The position numbers were made by a program, and so were the translations under genes. This document shows positions 57,275 to 64,000 of a stretch of 64,000 nucleotides of DNA, piece by piece (within the stretch, counting starts at the first letter, position 1; the number at the start of each line of letters is the position of its first letter). Under the pieces are notes generated by a model. That model made no database searches. It saw only the letters and a list, made by a program, of their open reading frames with translations, and was not told the origin of the DNA. The stretch spans positions 122,401 through 186,400 of the forward strand of contig NZ_LNXV01000004.1 in NCBI RefSeq assembly GCF_001467025.1. Reading direction: 5' to 3'. The DNA comes from Legionella brunensis. Its GTDB lineage: Bacteria; Pseudomonadota; Gammaproteobacteria; Legionellales; Legionellaceae.

Positions 57275-59143
57275 ATGACCTTATCTTTTAGAGCATGGGA
57301 ATCCAGATGGGAATTATATATTGCCTTATTATCATTGATTGCAATTGGCATATACATCGTTATGACTGTTTGTAGTCTTCCAAAGCCCAATATACCTCTT
57401 ATATTTGCTATTATAATAGGTGGCATCCCAGTATTTTTGCAGATAATACTTAAGCTAAGCAAAGGTAATTTAGGAGCTGATTCAATAGCAGCAATCGCAT
57501 TAATAGCCAGTGTTATTTTACAGGAATATCTAGCTGCAAATCTTATTATTCTCATGCTTGCTAGTGGTCAAACTTTAGAGTATTACGCCAAGCGTAAAGC
57601 TTCTTCTGTTTTATTGGCGCTTGCCAACCGCATGCCCTCAGCTGCCCACCGGAAAATAAATCATCATCTTGAAGATGTTATATTATCAGATCTCAAGATT
57701 AATGATGAAATCGTTATACACCCACATGAGCCTTGCCCTGTCGATGGTATTGTAATTGAAGGGCATGGCTCTATGGATGAGTCCTATCTAACAGGTGAGC
57801 CCTATCAAATCTCCAAAGCACCTGGTTCATATGTTTTGTCCGGGGCTATTAATGGAGAAACCTTATTAGTTATTAAAGCAACGAAACCTCCATCAGATTC
57901 CCGCTATGCCGCCATTGTAAAGGTATTAGAGGAAGCAGAACAGAAACGCCCGTCTATCAGAAGATTAGGAGATCAAATCGGGGCAATTTTTGCTCCGATT
58001 TCCGTGATTTTTGCATTTATTAGCTGGTATTTCACAGGAGATCCAGTACGTTTTTTATCCGTTTTAGTTATTGCGACACCGTGTCCTTTATTACTAGCGA
58101 TTCCAATTACAATAATTAGTTCTATATCAAGGGCCGCAAAACAAGCGATTATTATAAAAGATCCTGCGATTCTCGAGCAATTATCTATCTGTAAAACGGC
58201 CATTTTTGATAAGACAGGTACTCTGACTTATGGCAAGCCAACTTTGACAGAAATTTTTATGGTAAAAAGTAATTTTACGAAAAGAAAACTACTGCAATAT
58301 GTTGCCAGCCTTGAACGCTACTCAAAACATCCATTGTCAAGTGCAATCTTAAAAGCAGCACAGGAGCAAAATTTAAAACTCATTCAATCATCGAATGTAT
58401 CGGAAAAACCAGGTGAAGGATTACGTGGAATAATTAATAACCATACAATTCAAATTACCAGCCGAAAAAAGCTGTTAGAAACTATGCCACAATACGCAAC
58501 ATTACTACCCGCCATAACACTTGGATTAGAATGTATCGTCCTTCTGGATAATCAATATATTGCTTCATTCAATTTTCATGACTCTTTGCGCATAGAAAGT
58601 AAATCATTTATTGGCCATCTAACCCCATCTCATCAATTCGAAAAAATTATGTTGGTTTCAGGAGATAGAAGCTCCGAAGTTAATTACTTAGCTAATATTC
58701 TGAAGATAAAAGATATTTATGCATCTCAAACCCCTGAACAAAAACTTGCAATTGTTCGCCGGGAGACAACGAAAGCCCCTACAGTTTTTATGGGTGATGG
58801 CATCAACGATGCTCCAGCATTAGCAGCAGCAACAGTTGGAATTGCATTTGGACAATTCAGCAATATAACAGCCGAAGCAGCTGGTGCTGTTATTATGGAA
58901 AACACGTTAAATAAAGTTGATGAATTAATCCATCTTAGTATAAATACGCGCAACATTGCCTTACAAAGTGCTATTGGAGGTATGATATTCAGTATTATTG
59001 GAATGGGATTTGCTGCAGCTGGATTTATTAATCCAGTTACCGGTGCCATACTTCAAGAAGTCATCGACATTCTTGCCATTGCTAATGCATTAAGATTAAC
59101 GCTAGGAACTAGAATTAAAATTGATTTACCGAGTTCGCCATAA
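57275..59143 (+). CDS. P1B-type heavy-metal ATPase without N-terminal metal-binding domain
   Basis: Inner-membrane cation pump of 622 residues. Motifs in order: actuator TGEP (about residue 172), membrane metal motif TPCP at 268-271, phosphorylation site D312KTGTLT, nucleotide-domain histidine in SKHPLSSAI, and hinge GDGINDAPAL near 507. No ferredoxin-like or CxxC metal-binding domain precedes the first helix. The transmembrane motif is TPC rather than the CPC of copper pumps, so the metal is uncertain. The ribosome site is weak. It is followed by the beta-CASP gene 80 bases on. Confidence 0.88.
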   Translation: MTLSFRAWESRWELYIALLSLIAIGIYIVMTVCSLPKPNIPLIFAIIIGGIPVFLQIILKLSKGNLGADSIAAIALIASVILQEYLAANLIILMLASGQTLEYYAKRKASSVLLALANRMPSAAHRKINHHLEDVILSDLKINDEIVIHPHEPCPVDGIVIEGHGSMDESYLTGEPYQISKAPGSYVLSGAINGETLLVIKATKPPSDSRYAAIVKVLEEAEQKRPSIRRLGDQIGAIFAPISVIFAFISWYFTGDPVRFLSVLVIATPCPLLLAIPITIISSISRAAKQAIIIKDPAILEQLSICKTAIFDKTGTLTYGKPTLTEIFMVKSNFTKRKLLQYVASLERYSKHPLSSAILKAAQEQNLKLIQSSNVSEKPGEGLRGIINNHTIQITSRKKLLETMPQYATLLPAITLGLECIVLLDNQYIASFNFHDSLRIESKSFIGHLTPSHQFEKIMLVSGDRSSEVNYLANILKIKDIYASQTPEQKLAIVRRETTKAPTVFMGDGINDAPALAAATVGIAFGQFSNITAEAAGAVIMENTLNKVDELIHLSINTRNIALQSAIGGMIFSIIGMGFAAAGFINPVTGAILQEVIDILAIANALRLTLGTRIKIDLPSSP

Positions 59144-59223
59144 TTACATTACCATTAAGTGTGTGAACTCAATTATTTTTATTGTTTAAACATTAGCTAC
59201 TACTATCTAATCATAAGGAAAAA

Positions 59224-60582
59224 ATGAAGCTTACTTTTTTAGGTGCTACAGGCACAGTTACTGGCTCAAAATACCTCTTAGAAGTAGAAAATAAAAAAAT
59301 CCTTGTCGATTGCGGCTTATTTCAAGGATTCAAAGAACTTAGGCTGAGAAATTGGGAGCCCCTACCTATAAAACCCTCTTCTATTGATGCAGTTGTTATC
59401 ACTCATGCACATATTGATCATACTGGGTACTTACCTTTATTAGTAAAAAATGGATTCAAAGGACCTATCTATAGCTCAAAAGCAACAAAGGAATTATGTG
59501 CTATCTTGTTACCTGACAGTGGATATTTGCAAGAGGAGGATGCTAAACGAGCCAATAAATATGGCTATACTAAACATCACCCTGCATTACCGTTATATAC
59601 GCAAGATGATGCAGTTGAAGCAATAAAACAATTTAAGATAGTCGAATATGGGATACCTTACATATTAGCTAAAAGCTGTCAATTTAGCTGGCATCAAGGG
59701 GGCCACATTCCTGGCGCCTCGTTAATTCATATCAATTATAATGGATTAAAAATATTATTTAGCGGTGATCTAGGACGTGCCCATGACCCTATCATGAAAT
59801 CCCCCACTATTATGACAGATACAAATTACTTAATTCTGGAATCTACCTATGGGAATCGATTACACGATAAAACAAACCCAGAGGAGGAAATAGCCCGGAT
59901 TGTGAATGATACCGTAAGGCATGGCGGAACGATTCTTATTCCTGCCTTTGCAGTGGGACGCGCACAAAATATTCTTTATTACTTATATCACTTAAAACAA
60001 AGCAACCGCATCCCTGATTTGCCGATTTATCTCGATAGTCCTATGGCTATTGATGCCACAGAGATCCTTAATAACAATAAAAATGAACATCATCTTACCT
60101 CTGCCCAATGCTATAACGTATGTCATGCTGCAACCTACATTAATACACCTGAAGAATCAAAAGCGATTAGTAATAGCCTCATGCCTAAAGTAATTATTTC
60201 TGCTAGTGGCATGATGACAGGTGGACGAATATTACATCACTTAAAAATCATTGCCCCCAATCCAAGAAATACAATATTAATCACCGGATTCCAAGCTTCA
60301 GGGACACGAGGAGAACAATTATTACATCATGCTCAAACTATCAAAATTCATGGTCAATTATATCCAGTCAGAGCTAAAGTGTGCGTATTAGATAATATTT
60401 CCGCACATGCAGATTATGAGGAAATTTTATTATGGCTAAAAAATTTTAATTCCCCACCCAGACAAGTTTTTTTAACGCACGGTGAACCCGCTGCCTCTAC
60501 AGCACTAAAAGAACATATCGAATCTGAACTTTCCTGGAGTTGTATTATACCAACGTACTTAGATACAGTGCTATTAATCTAG
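59224..60582 (+). CDS. Beta-CASP metallo-beta-lactamase-fold nuclease
   Basis: Protein of 452 residues. The metallo-beta-lactamase motif HAHIDH (about 61-66), HIPGASL (about 160) and SGDLGR (about 179) bind two zinc ions. The beta-CASP part shows PAFAVGRAQNIL (about 240) and SASGMMTGGRILHHL (about 323). ISAHADYEE near the end carries the last histidine. The family includes RNA endo/exonucleases such as CPSF73-like bacterial enzymes. AAGGAA precedes the ATG. It overlaps the hydrogenase protease gene tail-to-tail by nine bases. Confidence 0.88.
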   Translation: MKLTFLGATGTVTGSKYLLEVENKKILVDCGLFQGFKELRLRNWEPLPIKPSSIDAVVITHAHIDHTGYLPLLVKNGFKGPIYSSKATKELCAILLPDSGYLQEEDAKRANKYGYTKHHPALPLYTQDDAVEAIKQFKIVEYGIPYILAKSCQFSWHQGGHIPGASLIHINYNGLKILFSGDLGRAHDPIMKSPTIMTDTNYLILESTYGNRLHDKTNPEEEIARIVNDTVRHGGTILIPAFAVGRAQNILYYLYHLKQSNRIPDLPIYLDSPMAIDATEILNNNKNEHHLTSAQCYNVCHAATYINTPEESKAISNSLMPKVIISASGMMTGGRILHHLKIIAPNPRNTILITGFQASGTRGEQLLHHAQTIKIHGQLYPVRAKVCVLDNISAHADYEEILLWLKNFNSPPRQVFLTHGEPAASTALKEHIESELSWSCIIPTYLDTVLLI

Positions 60583-61044
60583 TAGAGATGCAATATCATT
60601 TCCTATTCGAAATGATAATTTCTCAATTGCATTTTTAATTGGCATTGACAGTTCGAATTGAAATAAGATGTCACCTATCTCTATACCATAAAAAACTATC
60701 TCTTGGGGTAAGGAATTCAGGACATTTCCTATCTTCATGACATAGCCTACTCCTAGTTCATGGGTGGATTGTACAGGGCTAATTACTTCAATTTCTTCAT
60801 TTTTTAGATAATGTAAAGCACCTACCTCCCCATTTATTTTGACTGCATCAATTAAAAAAATGGTTTTTACATCACGCATAAGTTCAAGTAAATGTAGGCC
60901 AGGTCTATCACAGCAAAGTAACTGTAACCTTTTATTACTATACTGTTGCAGGGGATCTTGTTGTCGCAATAATTTAATGACTTCCCATCCTAGACTGTCA
61001 TCCCCAAATGGGGAACCGATACCTAACACTCGAAGCTCTATCAC
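60574..61044 (-). CDS. [NiFe]-hydrogenase maturation protease
   Basis: Endopeptidase of 156 residues that removes the C-terminal tail of the large subunit after nickel insertion. Metal-binding residues are visible: Asp in GIGSPFGDDSLGWEV (near residue 15), Asp in IFLIDAVK (near 68) and His in STHELGVGY (near 95). Its start overlaps the end of the large-subunit gene by four bases, which places it last in the hydrogenase operon. Confidence 0.92.
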   Translation of the reverse strand: MIELRVLGIGSPFGDDSLGWEVIKLLRQQDPLQQYSNKRLQLLCCDRPGLHLLELMRDVKTIFLIDAVKINGEVGALHYLKNEEIEVISPVQSTHELGVGYVMKIGNVLNSLPQEIVFYGIEIGDILFQFELSMPIKNAIEKLSFRIGNDIASLLD

Positions 61045-62339
61045 TCACGCCTCACTCGCAAAGTTAGAAAATGAGTTGAACAAGAAATACAGGGATCGTA
61101 ATTCCTTATAATCATTTCAGAGAAAGCCCTCAATTCATTATCAGGCTTAGCTAGACCAAATTGTTGCAAGGAAACTCTCAAATCCTCCTCGATACGAGCC
61201 TGATTTTGACTAGTTGGCGGAACAATCTGCGCTGATTTAATTAAGTTTTCCTCATTTATCTCATAGCTATGCCACAAAAGACCTCTTGGTGCTTCTGTAC
61301 AACTATACCCCTTTCCCGAGGAAACTTTAATTTCAACATGAGGTGACTCTGGGTATGTATACTGTTCTAGAATGCGTTCTGCCTCCAAAACACAATAGTA
61401 CACCTCTACTGCACGAGCAAGAATACTATAATACATATTGTTACTAGGGAAATTAATGCCAGTTTCTTTTAAAATTTTTTTTATTGGGGAGGGTAAACTT
61501 TCATAATTGATATTAAGACGCGCTAAAGGACCAACTAAATAAGGTTTTCCTTCCAACAAACAGTGCAGTGCATTGGAATATGGGACTTGAAACTCCTTAA
61601 AATGGATATCAAATTCCTCAACAGCAATATTTAATCCTTTATTAGAAACAATTCGACCTTCGTTCATTGGGTACTCATTGGGATGATACAGTGAAACGCA
61701 AGTAAAATCATGAGAATTATCCCTAAGTGGTAATGAGTTAACCCATTGAATCAATTCTTCACAATCTTTACGTCTCGCCCTTACTCGTCCTAATAAGGAC
61801 TGGACCATAGCCTTATCTGGAGCCTTATAAAAACCACCAATGCAAGCACCAACCGGATTAACAGAGCGTCCTCCGAACAATTCGATAAGCTCAATCCCTA
61901 ATGCTTGCAAACGTAAACCACGGCGTACTTCCTCAGGGTAAACTTTTGCCATCTCTGGTGCTGATTTAAACCCCAAAAAATCAGGAGCTGCTAAAAAATG
62001 AATATGAATACTGTGACTTTCAAGCCACTCACCACAATAGAACAAACGACGCATTTCACGAACCCAAGGACTTATCCGCACCTGAAAACAATCCTCAATC
62101 GCGTGAGCAGCACTCATTTGATAAGCGACAGGACAAATACCACAAATGCGCGCAACAATATCCAATACTTCGTCATAGTCACGCCCCTCCAGAAATTTTT
62201 CAAACAGCCGCGGAGGCTCATAAATTTTTAATTGCAAGGCTTGTATTTTTTTATCAGTAATTTGTATTTCAAGAGCCCCCTCTCCTTCTACACGAGCAAG
62301 AATAGGTATCTCTATTGATTTGCTTTTACTCCTTGACAA
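61041..62339 (-). CDS. hydA: [NiFe]-hydrogenase large (alpha) subunit, group 3b type
   Basis: Catalytic subunit of about 432 residues. The first nickel motif is RICGICPVAYQMSAAHA and the second DPCISCSTHFLTLRVRRE at the C-terminus; the last residues after the His are the peptide cut off by the protease. I place the start at TTG 62339, inside the end of the small-subunit gene with AAAGGGA upstream. The frame stays open far upstream, but that part overlaps the neighbour and is not homologous. PILARVEGEGAL at the N-terminus fits cytoplasmic NAD(P)-linked sulfhydrogenase-type enzymes. The start is uncertain by a few codons. Confidence 0.9.
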   Translation of the reverse strand: MSRSKSKSIEIPILARVEGEGALEIQITDKKIQALQLKIYEPPRLFEKFLEGRDYDEVLDIVARICGICPVAYQMSAAHAIEDCFQVRISPWVREMRRLFYCGEWLESHSIHIHFLAAPDFLGFKSAPEMAKVYPEEVRRGLRLQALGIELIELFGGRSVNPVGACIGGFYKAPDKAMVQSLLGRVRARRKDCEELIQWVNSLPLRDNSHDFTCVSLYHPNEYPMNEGRIVSNKGLNIAVEEFDIHFKEFQVPYSNALHCLLEGKPYLVGPLARLNINYESLPSPIKKILKETGINFPSNNMYYSILARAVEVYYCVLEAERILEQYTYPESPHVEIKVSSGKGYSCTEAPRGLLWHSYEINEENLIKSAQIVPPTSQNQARIEEDLRVSLQQFGLAKPDNELRAFSEMIIRNYDPCISCSTHFLTLRVRRE

Positions 62340-63114
62340 TTTTAATCCCTTTAAAAAAATTACCTGCGTTGTGAAATACAGGTGTTTGATTATTAATATG
62401 TAAAAATTGACGAGCGATTTTATCAGAATCCCTTCCATTTTTTTTAAACCAAGATCCCAGGGCAATAGAATTCGAATTTTCAGAAGGACCATAACAAGCA
62501 TAACAAGCACGATTTAAACCAGGACAAAGTGCCCCGCATCCCGTTTGAGTTACAGGCCCCATGCAAGGCTCTTGCTTGGCAACCAACACACAAATATGAC
62601 CTTTTCTTTTACATTCCAGGCACACTGAATCTCGTTTAATTTTAGGAGCAGCATCAAATAACAAAGAGCGAATAACATCCAACACTTGATGAGTATTTAC
62701 CGGACATCCCCATAACTCCCAATCCACCCTGACATGATTAGCTATTGCCGTTGAGGTATCTAATGCGCGGATGGTTTCTGGGGAAGCATAAATACTTGCT
62801 AGCCATTCTTTATAATTTACAGCATTCCGTAAAGCCTGGATGCCACCTGCTGTCGCACAAGCACCAATGGTAATAAGGTATTTTGAATTGTCACGAATTT
62901 GTTGAATACGCGTGATTTCATCAGGTGTTGAAATACTACCTTCAACAAAGGCAATGTCAATTTTTGTTTTAAGGTCAAGGAGACCTGCCTCAGAAAAATG
63001 CACTAATTCAACCTGTTCTGACAAAACTAGCAAAGCTTCTCCTGCATTTAGAAAGGCCAATTGACAACCATCGCAAGATGTAAATTTATGGATAGCAAGG
63101 CGAGGCTTTTTCAT
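62326..63114 (-). CDS. hydD: [NiFe]-hydrogenase small (delta) subunit, group 3b type
   Basis: Iron-sulfur electron-transfer subunit of 262 residues. KFTSCDGCQLAFLN at the N-terminus holds the first two ligands of the proximal cluster; GACATAGGIQAL (about 82), GCPVN (about 136) and MGPVTQTGCGALCPG (about 187) supply more. There is no twin-arginine signal, so the enzyme is cytoplasmic. It lies two bases from the gamma-subunit gene and overlaps the large subunit start. Confidence 0.92.
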   Translation of the reverse strand: MKKPRLAIHKFTSCDGCQLAFLNAGEALLVLSEQVELVHFSEAGLLDLKTKIDIAFVEGSISTPDEITRIQQIRDNSKYLITIGACATAGGIQALRNAVNYKEWLASIYASPETIRALDTSTAIANHVRVDWELWGCPVNTHQVLDVIRSLLFDAAPKIKRDSVCLECKRKGHICVLVAKQEPCMGPVTQTGCGALCPGLNRACYACYGPSENSNSIALGSWFKKNGRDSDKIARQFLHINNQTPVFHNAGNFFKGIKIVKE

Positions 63115-63116
63115 CC

Positions 63117-63959
63117 TTAAAACCCTATTTCTGAAAATAAAGCTTTTATTTTTGGATAAGCAAAAACAGGACCGTCTTTACAAACAAATAAACCACCATA
63201 CTGACAATGTCCACAATGACCTAGCCCACACTCCATGTTACGCTCCACACTAAGATAAATCGCTTTCTCAGAAATACCCTGCTTTAGCAATGCCAAGATA
63301 GCCGCAAACATCATTCCTTGAGGACCACACATCATCACTATTGTATTATTAGGTTGTAAGTGCAGTAAGTTAATCATGTCGGTCACATAGCCAACCTTCC
63401 AAGGCCAGGTAGGGCCAGCTTGGTCGGCAGCAACATAAATCTCAGTAGAGGGCAATTCTTGCCATTTTTCGTATTGCTTACGAAAAATTAGATCATCACT
63501 ATGTTTGACCCCCTGAAGAATTTTTAATGCACCATATTCTTTACGTCTTTTTGAAATGTAATTAATGACGCCAATTGTTGGGGCACAGCCTAAGCCCCCA
63601 GTGACAATGACCACGTCTTTTCCACGCGCCTCTCTAAGTGGCCAACCTTGACCATAAGGACCGCGAATACCGATTAAATCTCCCTCTTTTAAGGTTTGTA
63701 AAGCGCGAGTTACTCGTCCTACCGCCCGGATTGTATGACTTAAATGAGAGTTTTCGTCAGGATCTGAACTGATTGATATCGCTACTTCCCCTACACCATA
63801 CATGTAGAGCATGTTAAATTGCCCCGGATAAAATGCAAAATGCTGGTGTAAAGAATTAACAAAACAGGTCTCTAAAGTAAAAATGGTGGGTGATTCTTGT
63901 CGGCGTGCTTTAATTTTTGCAAGTTGTGGTAAATAGGCATCACTAATTGAGCTAATCAT
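63117..63959 (-). CDS. hydG: Hydrogenase gamma subunit (FAD/NAD(P) reductase with [2Fe-2S])
   Basis: Diaphorase-type subunit of 280 residues that links hydrogen chemistry to NAD(P)H. An FAD domain (about 1-100, with PGQFNMLYMYG and RGPYGQGWPL) precedes the nucleotide-binding VIVTGGLGCAPTIGVI. The C-terminal [2Fe-2S] site is MECGLGHCGHCQYGGLFVC, four cysteines. It is homologous to dihydroorotate dehydrogenase electron-transfer subunits. The ATG at 63957-63959 overlaps the end of an upstream frame, probably the beta subunit. Confidence 0.9.
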   Translation of the reverse strand: MISSISDAYLPQLAKIKARRQESPTIFTLETCFVNSLHQHFAFYPGQFNMLYMYGVGEVAISISSDPDENSHLSHTIRAVGRVTRALQTLKEGDLIGIRGPYGQGWPLREARGKDVVIVTGGLGCAPTIGVINYISKRRKEYGALKILQGVKHSDDLIFRKQYEKWQELPSTEIYVAADQAGPTWPWKVGYVTDMINLLHLQPNNTIVMMCGPQGMMFAAILALLKQGISEKAIYLSVERNMECGLGHCGHCQYGGLFVCKDGPVFAYPKIKALFSEIGF

Positions 63960-64000
63960 TATCCGTTTCCCGCGTATTTGATTCTCCAGAAATCACAGCC
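63952..64000 (-). CDS. Probable hydrogenase beta subunit, last codons only
   Basis: At the right edge the minus strand ends a frame AVISGESNTRETDND with stop TAG at 63952-63954, overlapping the gamma start by eight bases. Group-3b operons place the iron-sulfur beta subunit here, but 15 codons cannot prove it. Confidence 0.4.
   Translation of the reverse strand, partial: AVISGESNTRETDND

Overview
The window looks like chromosomal DNA of a Legionella species. It is AT-rich and carries gammaproteobacterial housekeeping genes (minDE, guaBA, tadA, glnD, map, rpsB-tsf-pyrH-frr, hslVU, fadE). Mixed among them are eukaryote-like proteins of the kind Legionella delivers into host cells: SET, F-box, RCC1, ankyrin and GT-B-like proteins. 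It also has a tdk-phtC-phtD-deoB thymidine-salvage locus, which is a Legionella hallmark. The species cannot be told from the sequence alone. I saw no tRNA, rRNA or CRISPR array.

Left part (1-9.8 kb). The start of a quinone oxidoreductase gene runs off the left edge. It diverges from a translationally coupled run: ugpA-ugpE-ugpC (sugar or glycerol-phosphate ABC importer), a DUF1189 membrane protein and an alpha/beta hydrolase. A large membrane-linked acyl-CoA dehydrogenase (fadE), a tail-anchored SET-domain protein and minDE without minC follow.

10-25.9 kb. A tiny Cys/Gly-rich lipoprotein is followed by the most unusual locus: a 1552-residue protein with a SecA-like ATPase core and, next to it, an 864-residue TPR protein. 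Then come a TetR-fold protein, guaB-guaA and tadA, whose apparent start codon lies inside a 120-bp MITE-like element. map-glnD is on the minus strand.

25.9-32.1 kb. An insertion of about 6.5 kb separates map from rpsB. It holds an F-box-like protein and a GT-B/MGDG-synthase-like protein, both flanked by decayed copies of an ankyrin-type gene, plus a Spy/CpxP-like chaperone.

32.1-44.7 kb. rpsB-tsf-pyrH-frr has a clear promoter and a possible pseudoknot leader. After frr comes an accessory segment: a frameshifted tyrosine recombinase, decayed ORFs, a RES-Xre toxin-antitoxin pair with a palindromic operator, and a secreted Cys-rich protein. A 1.6-kb IS30-type element with recognisable inverted repeats encloses a passenger gene. 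A GAF-GGDEF diguanylate cyclase, a broken outer-membrane barrel gene and an IS3 remnant complete it.

44.7-64 kb. hslVU sits behind a heat-shock type promoter, followed by a Fur/Zur regulator, the thymidine-salvage operon, a zinc alcohol dehydrogenase, a multicopper oxidase, an F-box plus seven-repeat RCC1 protein and a DUF4239 protein. The window ends in a metabolic module: a P1B-type ATPase and a beta-CASP nuclease converging on a group-3b-like cytoplasmic [NiFe]-hydrogenase operon that runs off the right edge. All functional statements rest on motif recognition by eye; no database search was possible.
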